47,734 nucleotides of DNA from Pseudomonadota bacterium (GTDB taxonomy: Bacteria; Pseudomonadota; Gammaproteobacteria; Steroidobacterales; Steroidobacteraceae). Positions 8,772 to 17,160 of this stretch are shown piece by piece. The notes beneath the pieces were generated by a model. It searched no databases. It saw nothing but the letters and a program-made list of their open reading frames with translations, and was not told where the DNA came from. Both the position numbers and the translations under genes were made by a program. The number at the start of each line of letters is the position of its first letter. Positions within the stretch are counted from its first letter, which is position 1. The stretch spans positions 1 through 47,734 of the forward strand of contig JAJYUL010000029.1 of the NCBI GenBank assembly GCA_021792555.1, given 5' to 3'.

Positions 8772-8891
8772 TCACGACAGGCCGTCGCCGCAGGACATTT
8801 TGGTATTTTTTAGCAACCCCGGACAGAGAGCAGCAGTAGACTGTGCCCGCCGCAGCGGCCATGTTGGTCACGACAGGTTGCCGCGGCAGGA
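8772..8891 (+). repeat. Imperfect 24-nt direct repeat upstream of the TSUP gene
   Basis: TCACGACAGG occurs at 8772-8781 and 8868-8877, 96 bp apart. The following 14 bases match at 10 positions, both ending in GCAGGA. Twenty of 24 positions agree overall. The placement 50-170 bp before the exporter gene would suit regulator binding sites. Confidence 0.45.
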
Positions 8892-8943
8892 TGCTCTTGA
8901 ACGGTCTCAGACACCTTAAATTCAGACACAACCCGGTGCGGTG

Positions 8944-10218
8944 ATGTCAGACATCACGATAAACGACAAGACAACTGGTCTCGGGGCCGACGATAGCCTC
9001 ATCCGCAAGACTGAGCTCGTCATCAGCGGCGTGTTGCGCGGCGGCGTGCTCCTGAGTGTCGCGGTGATACTCGCCGGTGTCTGCTATTACTACGCGCTGC
9101 GCCTGCTCGGCCGACTTCCTCCTCAAACGTTTCCGGATACGCTGGCGGAGGTCGGCGCGGGCCTGAGGGCGGCCCAGCCGATGGCGATCGTAACCGCGGG
9201 CTTGCTCGTCCTGCTCGCCACTCCGGTGCTGCGCGTCGCGGTGTCGATTGCCGCGTTCGCGATCGAGAAGGACCGCACCTACGTCATCATCACGGCGGTC
9301 GTTCTGGCGATTCTGCTGTTCAGCATCTTCGGGATCGGGGCCTATCTCGGCCGGCCGGGCGTGACGAACATGCCGGAGAACTCGTTCGGTGTTCTCGTGT
9401 TCATCGCTCTCAGCAGCATGTTTGCGGGCTTCGTCGGCGCGCTCGCGGGGCTCGGCGGCGGCGTGTTCATCGTGCCGATCCTGACGCTCGTCTTCCACGT
9501 GTCCTTCGCCACCGCGATCGGCGCCTCCATCGTGTCCGTGATCGCCACCTCCTCCGGCGCGGCGGCAGCCTATGTGCGCGATCGGATGACCAATCTGCGG
9601 GTCGGCATGTTTCTCGAAATCGCCACGACTGCGGGAGCGGTGTGCGGCGCCCTGGTTTCATCCATGCTCGACGATACGGTGCTGTTCATCGTATTCGGCG
9701 TCATCCTGTTGGTCTCGGCGATACCGCTCGTGATGCGCCTCGGCGAGGAACTGCCGCGGGGCGTGCAGAACCACAAATGGGCCGGGTGGCTGAAATTGCC
9801 CGGCACGTACTCGGACCTCCGCACGCGCCAGGACGTCCCCTACCACGTGGCGCATGTCCGCATAGGCTTCGGCATGATGTACGTCGCGGGGCTGATTTCC
9901 GGCCTGCTCGGCATCGGCAGCGGCACCTTCAAGGTGCTGGCGATGGACACCGCGATGCGGCTGCCGATGAAGGTCTCGACCACCACCAGCAATTTCATGA
10001 TCGGGGTGACGGCGGCGGCCTCCGCCGGGATCTTCTTTCAACGCGGGGACATAGACCCGATGATTGCCGCGCCGGTGGCGCTCGGCGTGCTGGGCGGCTC
10101 CATGCTCGGTGCGAAGACGCTCAACCGGATGTCCAATGTGCACCTGAAGAAGGTGTTCGTGCCGATGATCGTGCTGGTGGCGCTCAGCATGCTGGCCCGA
10201 GGCCTCGGCTGGCTGTAG
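8944..10218 (+). CDS. DUF1634-TSUP fusion membrane protein (TauE/SafE-type exporter)
   Basis: A 424-residue polytopic membrane protein. Residues about 24-132 match the DUF1634 pattern: three hydrophobic helices with ATPVLRVAVSIAAFAIEKDR before the last. Residues about 148-424 are a TSUP permease with both repeats: GLGGGVFIVP near 169-178 and GLLGIGSGTFK near 320-330. TSUP proteins move sulfite, sulfoacetate or other organic anions. DUF1634 is usually a separate small protein next to a TSUP gene, so this is a fusion. The ATG at 8944 is preferred to the GTG three bases earlier; the ribosome binding site is weak. It is convergent with the Usp gene. Confidence 0.88.
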   Translation: MSDITINDKTTGLGADDSLIRKTELVISGVLRGGVLLSVAVILAGVCYYYALRLLGRLPPQTFPDTLAEVGAGLRAAQPMAIVTAGLLVLLATPVLRVAVSIAAFAIEKDRTYVIITAVVLAILLFSIFGIGAYLGRPGVTNMPENSFGVLVFIALSSMFAGFVGALAGLGGGVFIVPILTLVFHVSFATAIGASIVSVIATSSGAAAAYVRDRMTNLRVGMFLEIATTAGAVCGALVSSMLDDTVLFIVFGVILLVSAIPLVMRLGEELPRGVQNHKWAGWLKLPGTYSDLRTRQDVPYHVAHVRIGFGMMYVAGLISGLLGIGSGTFKVLAMDTAMRLPMKVSTTTSNFMIGVTAAASAGIFFQRGDIDPMIAAPVALGVLGGSMLGAKTLNRMSNVHLKKVFVPMIVLVALSMLARGLGWL

Positions 10219-10262
10219 CGGCAGAGCCTGGCCTTCAAGGCGCTGTATCGGGCCGGGACGCC

Positions 10263-11069
10263 TCAGGGATGCATCAGCAGCGGCAGGGAACTTGACTGGA
10301 TCAGCTGGGTCGAGGTGCCTCGCGCCAGCCAGTTCAGGATCTCGCCGCGGCGGAAAGCGCCCATGACGAGCCCGTCCGCGCGGTAAGCGCTCGCCGCATC
10401 CAGCAGCACTTGCGCCGTACGGCGCCCGTCGGAGGCGACCACCCGGTAGCTGGCCCCGGCGGCGATCGGCGCAAGGGCCGCGCGCGCTCCCTCGAGCACG
10501 CTCTCGTCCTGGCCGACCGAAACCGCCTCGACCTGTTCGGCCGCGGCGATGAACGGCTGGAACGCCACGAGGGCGCGACGCAGCGGCGGCACATCCCACC
10601 AGCCGACCATCAGGCGCCGACCGAAGCCGCCGTCCCAGGCGGGCGGCACCATCACCACGGGATGGCGGGTCCGCAGCAGCGCCGCTCGCAGCGCCTCGCG
10701 GTGTCCGACGGGCTGAGAGTGCGGCGCGGTGAGCACGACCATGCTTGCCGTGTTGCGGTAGTGCCGCATCACCCGCCATTCATCGCCCTTGTAAAGATCG
10801 AATTCGACGGAAATGCCGCTCGCGCGCGTCCAGTCGGAAACCAGCTCGCGCAGCTTGTCGGTTTCCGCCTGCTCGCGCTCGACCAGATGCTCGACCTCGT
10901 ACTCCGAGAGCTGTTCTTGCGACGGCAACAGAATCGAGCGCGGCCCGATCTGCACATGCGCCAATCGCAGCTTCTGGCCGAGACGCTCGCTCATCACTGA
11001 AGCGATGCGCAGGCACTGCGTCGCTCCGGTCGTGGACGCAAGCAACACCAGAATGAATTTCGATTCCAT
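10263..11069 (-). CDS. Universal stress protein family (two-domain UspA-like)
   Basis: A 268-residue protein built as two Usp-like halves. The second half has VGWWDVPPLRRAL, matching the usual V-W-x(3)-EAxRAL strand-helix, and ends with GAFRRGEILNWLARGTSTQL and PLLMHP, the C-terminal Usp signature. The first half is more divergent. The ATP-binding G-x2-G-x9-G(S/T) motif is imperfect (GAFRRGEILNWLARGTST). Usp proteins respond to stress in the cytosol; the partner process is unknown. It ends 44 bp from the end of the TSUP gene, so the two are convergent. Confidence 0.8.
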   Translation of the reverse strand: MESKFILVLLASTTGATQCLRIASVMSERLGQKLRLAHVQIGPRSILLPSQEQLSEYEVEHLVEREQAETDKLRELVSDWTRASGISVEFDLYKGDEWRVMRHYRNTASMVVLTAPHSQPVGHREALRAALLRTRHPVVMVPPAWDGGFGRRLMVGWWDVPPLRRALVAFQPFIAAAEQVEAVSVGQDESVLEGARAALAPIAAGASYRVVASDGRRTAQVLLDAASAYRADGLVMGAFRRGEILNWLARGTSTQLIQSSSLPLLMHP

Positions 11070-12030
11070 GGTCGGGCACCTCGGGCCTGGGGCGTGATCT
11101 CTCGAGGGACTCTACACATCCATCTTATCGCGAGGAAGGGTGCGGTGCGCACCGGCGCGCCATCGCCGCAAGACAGCCGTGACGGGGCGGGCGGTACGTC
11201 AGCGCCCAGAGCGCCCGTTCCCCGCGCGGGCGGAACCGCCTTGTGCTCAAGCCGCGCGCATGCGGCGTGAGCCGCCGGCACCGCAGCGCGGCGCTGCATG
11301 ACTCGGGTATTCCCGCCCTGCGACGGCGGCGCCATCCCGCAGTCCCCGGCATCGGGGCCCTGCGCCGCATCAGTGAATTCAATATCTTGCGCTTGCCCGC
11401 AACTCCTCATCCCTGTTGAGGACTCTCGGGCCTCCTCCGGTCCGGCCGCGCACGGGCGCAACCCACAGAGGTCCACGCCGGCTCTCCTGTTCGCCCTCGC
11501 CGGCCGGACCCGGTTCACACGCCAGTGCTGCTTCTCGTCGGCGCAACAGGCCCGCAGGCTGCCGCACCCGCCTCTTCGGCGCAGAGCGGCTCGGGCACCC
11601 CTCCGCCCTTTGCGCAGCGGCTGCCGGAGCCGTGAGCCCTCCGGCGCGTCGGACATGACTGTTATATCATCTCGCGCCGCCCCGGCAGTGATCCCCGCTC
11701 GGCGCCAACCCCCGGGGCGATGAACGGGCAGAACACCAACCCCACGCCGTGCGGATCGGTCAGGGGGCTCTGCGTTCCTCGCTGCGGAGGCGGCCCGCGC
11801 GCGCTTCGAACGCCTCGATGAGCAGATCCGGTTTCGGCACGACTGCATCCGGTGCGCCACGGGCCCCGCTCACGGTCGCCGAGGCTCAGCACGCACGCGC
11901 CCCACATTCCGGCCACGGCAGCTGGCCGGCGAAGCACCCTGCCGGCCGCACGGGCACGACGGCCGGCCAGCCCGGGCGCCGCGCGGCTTCACCGCTGCAG
12001 CGGGGCGGACAGTGCCGGCGGGGCGTGAGG
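11070..12030. other. 960-bp stretch without a supportable gene
   Basis: No frame shows a known domain. On the minus strand around 11720-11870 a fragment reading VVPKPDLLIEAFEARAGRLR runs into a stop and is followed in another frame by PLTDPHGVGLVFCPF, which looks like a frameshifted gene remnant, though its family is not recognisable. At 11660-11672 an AT-rich TGATAT lies 7 nt before a minus-strand ATG (11655), but the frame it opens has low-quality composition. Confidence 0.55.
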
Positions 12031-13437
12031 CTAGTCTTGCGGCCGGCGCAGGCGCCGCCACAGCAGGCTCAGCCCCAGCCAGGCGGCGAACGCCGCGAGC
12101 GGCCAGGCGAGCAACTGCGGCAGCCAGAAGCCGAGCGCGCCGAGCGCCACCAGAGCCCCGCCCGCCACCGTCAGCACGCCGCGCTCGGAATCCCCGAGCA
12201 CGCGGCGGTTGGCGATCGCCGCGCCCACCGTGTTAGCCAGGCGCAGGGCGCTCGCCGCGGCGCGCGAGGAACTGCCGCCGCGCGCGCTGCGCAGGATGAG
12301 CGCCTGAGGCTGCGGGCGGCGGCCCTTCAACATCAGCTCCGTGGCGTTGTCGAGATCACGCAGGTACTGCTCCTGCATCTGCCCGGCGAAGCCGGTGTCC
12401 TCGATCGCCGCGTCGATCTCGCAGTTGGCGAGCCAGCTCGAGAGATTGAGGTTCGATGAGCCCACCCTCGCCCAACGGCCGTCGGCGACGGCGGTCTTGG
12501 CATGCATCATGCTGCCGTTCCATTCGAACACACGGATGCCCGCCTCGAGCAGCGGCCGGTATCCGGCGCGCGAGAGCGCCCCGACCGCCGGCAGGTTGTT
12601 GCTGCCCGGCACGAGCAGCCGGACATCCACCCCGTCGGCGGCGGCCGCGGCCAGACCGCGCACGTACGTCGGGATACCGACGAAGTAGGCGTCGCTGATC
12701 CACAGAGTCCGGCTCGCCATGGCGGCGATCAGACTGTCGAGACGGTACATCGCCCCGTGCGCCGGCAGTGTCGCAATGACGCGCAGCGCCACCTCGCCGC
12801 ACGGCGCCGGCGTCGGCGCGGCGCTGAAGGGCAGCGGCGCACCCAGCCCCGCCCAGCTCTCACGGAACGCGGCCTCGATGTCGGCCACGGCCGGGCCGGC
12901 GATCAGCACGCCGCTGTCGCGCCAGGGGGCGACCCCATGCGCCGCATCGCCGAGCCACTTCGCGGCCAGGCACACGCCGGAAATCGAGCCCATCTGCCCG
13001 TCCGCGACCAGCAGCTTGCGGTGATCGCGGCCGATCCAGCCGAGCGGACTGTCCACGCGCGGGCGGTTGAACGCGCGCACCTCGATACCCGCGGCGCGCA
13101 GGCGGGCGAAGAACGCGCGGCCCGCGTTGCCCCAGGTACCGAACCAGTCATGGATCAGCGCGATGCGCACCCCGGCACGCGCCCGCGCGATCAGCAGATC
13201 GCGGAAGCGGCGTCCGACGGCATCATCCGCGATGATGTAGTTCTCGAGCAGCAGATAGTCCCGCGCCGACTCGATCAGCGCCGCCCAGGCCTCGAAGTGC
13301 GCCGCGCCGTCGATCAGCAGCTGCACGCGGTTGCCGGCCACGAGCGGCGCGCCGGCGGCGCGGCTCAAGGCCTGCCCGGCGAGCAGCCGCAGCGAGGCGA
13401 AGGGCCGGTGTGCCGAATGAGGCTCGTGGGCGTGCAT
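12031..13437 (-). CDS. Cardiolipin-synthase-like phospholipase D protein
   Basis: A member of the PLD superfamily with two HKD motifs: H139-K141-D146 (DHRKLLVAD) and H312-K314-D319 (MHAKTAVAD). These support phosphatidyl transfer to make cardiolipin, or phosphodiesterase activity. At 468 residues it is longer than ClsB (about 413) and has an extra C-terminal hydrophobic hairpin (about 415-455), so membrane attachment is at the C-terminus rather than the N-terminus as in ClsA. The ATG at 13437 is chosen because TACACT lies 6 nt upstream, predicting a leaderless mRNA, and because the 16-residue upstream extension is Ala/Pro-rich filler. Confidence 0.88.
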   Translation of the reverse strand: MHAHEPHSAHRPFASLRLLAGQALSRAAGAPLVAGNRVQLLIDGAAHFEAWAALIESARDYLLLENYIIADDAVGRRFRDLLIARARAGVRIALIHDWFGTWGNAGRAFFARLRAAGIEVRAFNRPRVDSPLGWIGRDHRKLLVADGQMGSISGVCLAAKWLGDAAHGVAPWRDSGVLIAGPAVADIEAAFRESWAGLGAPLPFSAAPTPAPCGEVALRVIATLPAHGAMYRLDSLIAAMASRTLWISDAYFVGIPTYVRGLAAAAADGVDVRLLVPGSNNLPAVGALSRAGYRPLLEAGIRVFEWNGSMMHAKTAVADGRWARVGSSNLNLSSWLANCEIDAAIEDTGFAGQMQEQYLRDLDNATELMLKGRRPQPQALILRSARGGSSSRAAASALRLANTVGAAIANRRVLGDSERGVLTVAGGALVALGALGFWLPQLLAWPLAAFAAWLGLSLLWRRLRRPQD

Positions 13438-13449
13438 TGGGACAGTGTA
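13438..13449 (-). promoter_or_regulatory. TACACT six bases before the PLD gene start
   Basis: On the minus strand TACACT (13449-13444) is followed by GTCCCA and the ATG. No Shine-Dalgarno is present. This predicts a leaderless transcript. Confidence 0.45.
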
Positions 13450-13533
13450 GGCGCTGGCGGGCGCTGCCGGCGATACGGGCGGCACAGGGCTCGAGCGGAT
13501 CGGGCGAGCCGCGGGACGCCGCTCGCTGCCGGC

Positions 13534-14880
13534 TCAATCCCCGGCGATGGTCATCTCGCCGATGAGCAGCGAGCCGCAGCGGATCGTGCCGCGCACATCG
13601 ATGTCATCGCCGAGCGCGAGGATGTTCTGGTACATCTGGCGCAGATTCCCCGCGATGGTCACTTCCTGCACGGGGTGGACGACGGCGCCGTTTTCCACCC
13701 AGAACCCGCTCGCCCCGCGCGAGTAATCTCCGGTCACGCCGTTGACCCCCTGGCCCATCAGCTCCGTGACCCACAAGCCGCAGCCCATCTGTCGCAGCAG
13801 CTCCTCGCGGGAGCGCGCCGCGGCGGAACCGACCAGCAGGTTGTGGATGCCGCCGGCGTTACCGGTGGTCTTCAGGCCGAGCCGCCGCGCCGAGTAGCTG
13901 CCGAGCACGTACCCCTGGAGAACCCCCGCCTCGATGAGCTCGCGGTCGTGGGTAGCCGCCCCCTCGGCGTCGAACGGAGCGCTGCCGAGGCCCTTGCGAA
14001 TGTGCGGCCGCTCGCTCATGCGCACGAAGGCCGGAAACACCCGCTCGCCGGCCGCATTGAGCAGAAACGAGGCCTTGCGGTACTGGCTCGAGCCGCTGAT
14101 CGCGCCGAGGAAGTGCTGCACCAATCCGCGCGCCATCTCCGGGGCGAACAGCACGGGGGCGCGCCGCGTGCTCAGCTTGCGCGCCCCGAGCCGCGCGCAG
14201 GCGCGCCCCCCGGCGGCGGTGCCGACCGCCTCGGGAGAGTCCAGCTCGAGCGGATCACGCGCGGCGGTGAACCAGTAGTCGCGCTGCATCTGTCCGTCCT
14301 GCTGGGCGATGAGCGAGCAGCTGATCGAGTGGCTGGTGCCGGAGAAGCCGGCGAGAAACCCGAGCGAGTTGCCGTACACGCCGGTGTGCCGCTGCGTGCT
14401 GACCGAGGCGCCCTCGGAGTTGCCGATGCGCGCATCGACGTCCATCCCCGCGCGCTCGCAGCGGCGGGCGATGTCGATTGCCGCCTCGGCGGACAGTCCC
14501 CACGGGTGATCGAGATCCAGATCCGGAATGTCCCGCGCCAGCGCCTCCGGCTCGACCAGTCCCGCATAGGGATCCTCGGCCGTATAGCGCGCGATGGCGC
14601 AGGCCTTCGCGACGCTCGCGCGCACCGCCTCGCGGCCGAGATCGGCGGTGCTCGCCGAGCCCTTGCGGTGGCCGAAGTACACCGTCACGGCGAGCCCCCG
14701 GTCGCGCTGGTATTCGATCGTCTCGACTTCCCCGAGGCGCACCGTGACCCCGAGCCCCTGCCCCACGCTCGCATCCGCATCGGCCTGGCTCGCCCCCTGG
14801 CGCGAGGCTTCCTCGAGCGCGAAGCGGACGGCATCCTCAAGCGTTGCGGAGGGGGCGTGCGGCTCGAGCGCCTGTGACAT
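13534..14880 (-). CDS. tldE: TldE/PmbA protease subunit
   Basis: The partner subunit of the TldD/TldE peptidase, which degrades unfolded peptides and matures some RiPPs such as microcin B17 by removing a leader peptide. The 448-residue length fits PmbA/TldE. Visible motifs are DDIDVRGTIRCGSLLIGEMTI at the C-terminus, GVTGDYSRGASGFWVENG and GNAGGIHNLLVG. TldE itself lacks the metal-binding HExxxH of TldD, and none is seen here. GAGGAG before the ATG is a clear ribosome binding site, unlike many neighbours. tldD is not in this window. Confidence 0.94.
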   Translation of the reverse strand: MSQALEPHAPSATLEDAVRFALEEASRQGASQADADASVGQGLGVTVRLGEVETIEYQRDRGLAVTVYFGHRKGSASTADLGREAVRASVAKACAIARYTAEDPYAGLVEPEALARDIPDLDLDHPWGLSAEAAIDIARRCERAGMDVDARIGNSEGASVSTQRHTGVYGNSLGFLAGFSGTSHSISCSLIAQQDGQMQRDYWFTAARDPLELDSPEAVGTAAGGRACARLGARKLSTRRAPVLFAPEMARGLVQHFLGAISGSSQYRKASFLLNAAGERVFPAFVRMSERPHIRKGLGSAPFDAEGAATHDRELIEAGVLQGYVLGSYSARRLGLKTTGNAGGIHNLLVGSAAARSREELLRQMGCGLWVTELMGQGVNGVTGDYSRGASGFWVENGAVVHPVQEVTIAGNLRQMYQNILALGDDIDVRGTIRCGSLLIGEMTIAGD

Positions 14881-14969
14881 GGAAACTCCTCGCTGGGGCT
14901 GAAGACCGCCGGCGGAGCCGGCCGGCGGACAGGCCCGCCGCCGTGCTCACGGGAGCGGGCGGAATGCGC

Positions 14970-14983
14970 TAGTGTAGCAGTCA
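14970..14983 (+). promoter_or_regulatory. TAGTGT promoter element upstream of darP
   Basis: TAGTGT (14970-14975) is followed by seven bases and an ATG at 14983. That ATG opens a 14-codon ORF, not darP. Transcription from near 14983 would give darP a 5' region of about 31 nt. Confidence 0.4.
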
Positions 14984-15027
14984 TGGACCGCCGCCCACCG
15001 CACCCGCCGCCGCATGCGCCCGTTTGA
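14983..15027 (+). CDS. Possible 14-residue upstream ORF overlapping the darP start
   Basis: ATG at 14983, placed 7 nt after a -10 element, opens a frame that reads [14 protein letters not shown] and ends with TGA at 15025-15027. It overlaps the darP ATG (15014) in a different frame. The run of three prolines could slow ribosomes, so this could be a leaderless coupling or attenuation ORF. It may equally be chance. Confidence 0.3.
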   Translation: MDRRPPHPPPHAPV

Positions 15028-15532
15028 GACCGAGGAGCCCGAGGCCGAGGAGGGCCCGCCGAGCAAGAGCGCGCGCAAGCGGGCCGCGCACGCCGCCCAG
15101 GACCTCGGCGAGGCGCTGATCGGCCTGCGCGACCGGGATCTCGAAGCGCTCGAGCTGCCGTCCGCGCTCCTCGAGGCCGTGCGCGAGGCGCGCGGCATCC
15201 GCAGCCGCGCGGCCGCTTCGCGCCAGCGGCAGTACATCGGCAAGCTGATGCGCCAGATCGACCCGGAGCCGATCCGCCGCGCGCTCGCGGCCCGCAGCGC
15301 GCGCGACGCGGAGGAAACGCAGCGCTTCAAGCGCGCCGAGCACTGGCGCGAGCGCCTCGTGGCCGAGGGCGAGGCGGCGCTCGATGAGCTCGCCGCGGCC
15401 CGAGCCGACCTGGACCGGGCTCACTGGGCGCATCTGGTGCGCGCCGCACGCGCCGAGCAGCCCGCCGGCACGGGCAGGCAGGGCCCGGCGGGCCGTGCGC
15501 TGTTCCGCGCTTTACGCAGCCTCCTTGGGTAG
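15014..15532 (+). CDS. darP: Ribosome-associated protein DarP/YjgA (DUF615)
   Basis: A 172-residue, highly charged helical protein. The core [18 protein letters not shown] block and the C-terminal segment with WRERL match YjgA/DarP, a factor that associates with 50S subunits during assembly. The acidic N-terminus (ETEEPEAEE) is normal for the family. No Shine-Dalgarno precedes the ATG, and an overlapping short ORF may influence initiation. In E. coli yjgA lies next to pmbA (tldE); the same divergent pairing is kept here, which supports both calls. Confidence 0.92.
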   Translation: MRPFETEEPEAEEGPPSKSARKRAAHAAQDLGEALIGLRDRDLEALELPSALLEAVREARGIRSRAAASRQRQYIGKLMRQIDPEPIRRALAARSARDAEETQRFKRAEHWRERLVAEGEAALDELAAARADLDRAHWAHLVRAARAEQPAGTGRQGPAGRALFRALRSLLG

Positions 15533-15543
15533 AATCCCGCGGA
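15530..15543 (+). promoter_or_regulatory. TAGAAT seven bases before the purE start
   Basis: TAGAAT at 15530-15535 overlaps the end of darP and is followed by seven bases and the purE ATG. There is no correctly spaced ribosome binding site. A leaderless purEK message is predicted. Confidence 0.5.
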
Positions 15544-16040
15544 TGAAACCGCTGGTTGGCATCATCATGGGTTCGACGTCGGACTGGGAAACGCTGCGCG
15601 CGGCCGCCGACATGTTGGACAAGCTCGCCATCGCCTACGAACTGCGGGTGGTCTCGGCGCACCGCACCCCGGACCTGCTGTTCGAGTACGCCGGCAGCGC
15701 GCGCGCGCGCGGACTCGAGGTGATCATCGCCGGTGCGGGCGGCGCGGCGCACCTGCCGGGCATGACTGCGGCGAAGACCTCCCTGCCGGTCCTCGGCGTG
15801 CCGGTGCAGTCGAAGACCCTCGGCGGGCTCGACTCGCTGCTCTCGATCGTGCAGATGCCCGCCGGCGTGCCGGTCGCCACGTTCGCGATCGGCGCGGCGG
15901 GCGCGGCCAATGCGGCGCTGTGCGCCGCCGCGATCCTCGCCAACAAGCACGCCGCCGTCGCCGAGGCGCTCGAGGCGTTCCGGCGGGATCAGACCGCCGG
16001 GGTGCTCGAGCATCCCGACCCGCGCGCGGTCCGCTCATGA
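15543..16040 (+). CDS. purE: N5-carboxyaminoimidazole ribonucleotide mutase
   Basis: Converts N5-CAIR to CAIR in purine synthesis. The 165-residue product is class I PurE: GSTSDWE near 10-16, SAHRTPD, and [11 protein letters not shown] are all present. The presence of purK immediately after agrees with a class I enzyme. The start at 15543 removes an in-frame extension into darP and lies 7 nt after TAGAAT. The stop overlaps the purK ATG (ATGA). Confidence 0.96.
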   Translation: MKPLVGIIMGSTSDWETLRAAADMLDKLAIAYELRVVSAHRTPDLLFEYAGSARARGLEVIIAGAGGAAHLPGMTAAKTSLPVLGVPVQSKTLGGLDSLLSIVQMPAGVPVATFAIGAAGAANAALCAAAILANKHAAVAEALEAFRRDQTAGVLEHPDPRAVRS

Positions 16041-17146
16041 CGGTCGGCGTCATCGGAGGCGGCCAGCTCGGCCGCATGCTCGCCCTTGCCGGCTACCCGC
16101 TCGGCCTGGATTTTCTGTTTCTCGACCCCTCGCGCGAGGCCCCGGCCGGCCGGGTCGCCCCCGTGGTGCATGGGGCGTTCACCGATCCGCAGCTGCTGAA
16201 GTGGCTCTCGCGCGAGTGCCAGGTGCTCACCTTCGATTGGGAGAACATCTCGGTCGAAGCGCTGCGCAAGCACGCCTGCGGCGCGCGCCGGGCGCGGATC
16301 TGCCCGCCGGTCAGCGCGCTCGCGACCGCCCAGGACCGCGTGGCCGAGAAGCGCCTGTTCGAGCGGCTCGGCATTCCCACGACGCGCTGGCACGCGGTCG
16401 GGTCCCGGCCGGCGCTCGAGCGTGCGCTGCGCGAAGTCGGACTGCCCGGCGTCCTCAAGACACGCCGCATGGGTTACGACGGCAAGGGGCAGATGCGCAT
16501 CCGTACGCACGAGGATGCGCTGCGCGCCTGGCAGAGTCTCGGCAGCGTGCCGCTCATCTACGAGGAGTGGGTGCCATTCGAGTGCGAGGTCTCCATCATC
16601 GGCGCGCGCAGCACGCGCGGGCAGACCGTGTTCTACCCGTTGAATGGCAACGTACACGCCGACGGTATCCTGCGGGTGACTCGCGCGCCCTACGGTCCGG
16701 CGCGCTGGCACCGCACCGCCGTCGATTACCTCACGCGGTGCCTGGAGCATTTCCGCTACGCCGGGGTGTTGACCATCGAGTTCTTCGTGCGCAACGGCCG
16801 CCTGATCGCCAACGAGATGGCGCCGCGCGTGCACAACTCCGGCCACTGGACCATCGAGGGGTGCGCCACCAGCCAGTTCGAGAATCATCTGCGCTCGATT
16901 CTCGGGCTGCCGCTCGGCTCGACGCGGCCCACCGGTCACAGCGCCATGATCAATCTGATCGGCGAGATGCCCGCGCGCGAGGCGCTGCTCGCCTTCGAGG
17001 GCCTGCACCTGCACGAGTACGGCAAGGAGCCCCGCCCCGGCCGCAAGCTCGGGCATTGCACGCTGGTCGAGGAATCCACCACGCGGCGCGACCGCCTGGC
17101 GCGCCGGCTGCTCGCTCGGGTGGCCCCGGGTGTGCGGCTGCCGTAG
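16037..17146 (+). CDS. purK: N5-carboxyaminoimidazole ribonucleotide synthase
   Basis: An ATP-grasp enzyme that carboxylates AIR with bicarbonate, feeding PurE. The 369-residue length is standard. The N-terminal [12 protein letters not shown] dinucleotide-like loop, the [15 protein letters not shown]-binding segment and [17 protein letters not shown] near 265-280 are diagnostic. It overlaps purE by 4 bp, so the two are translationally coupled. purC is 12 kb away, so the pathway is scattered. Confidence 0.96.
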   Translation: MTVGVIGGGQLGRMLALAGYPLGLDFLFLDPSREAPAGRVAPVVHGAFTDPQLLKWLSRECQVLTFDWENISVEALRKHACGARRARICPPVSALATAQDRVAEKRLFERLGIPTTRWHAVGSRPALERALREVGLPGVLKTRRMGYDGKGQMRIRTHEDALRAWQSLGSVPLIYEEWVPFECEVSIIGARSTRGQTVFYPLNGNVHADGILRVTRAPYGPARWHRTAVDYLTRCLEHFRYAGVLTIEFFVRNGRLIANEMAPRVHNSGHWTIEGCATSQFENHLRSILGLPLGSTRPTGHSAMINLIGEMPAREALLAFEGLHLHEYGKEPRPGRKLGHCTLVEESTTRRDRLARRLLARVAPGVRLP

Positions 17147-17160
17147 CATAGCTGCCAGCC

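Larger units (their letters stand above)
7431..8940. other. 1.5-kb stretch with no recognisable gene
   Basis: Reading frames here are open only because of GC bias, and their translations are Arg/Ala/Pro-rich without known motifs. The best candidate is the frame from ATG 7826 (start MSTPQNAATRLAQ); its first 40 residues look protein-like, but the rest becomes low-complexity. Other content: an AT-rich island at 7680-7704 with TATGAT (7695-7700) that could be a promoter, a 9-bp tandem repeat at 7960-7995, a T-rich patch at 8797-8811, and an imperfect 24-nt direct repeat at 8772 and 8868 upstream of the TSUP gene. It may hold a decayed gene or an RNA gene; neither can be shown. Confidence 0.6.

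Noticed and set aside
8864-8885. Sigma54 promoter before the TSUP gene
   Set aside because: GGTCAC and TTGC are present, but the GG-to-GC distance is 14 instead of 12.
10994-11860. Minus-strand frame of 288 codons running into the Usp gene
   Set aside because: Overlaps the well-supported Usp gene in another frame and has shadow-like composition.
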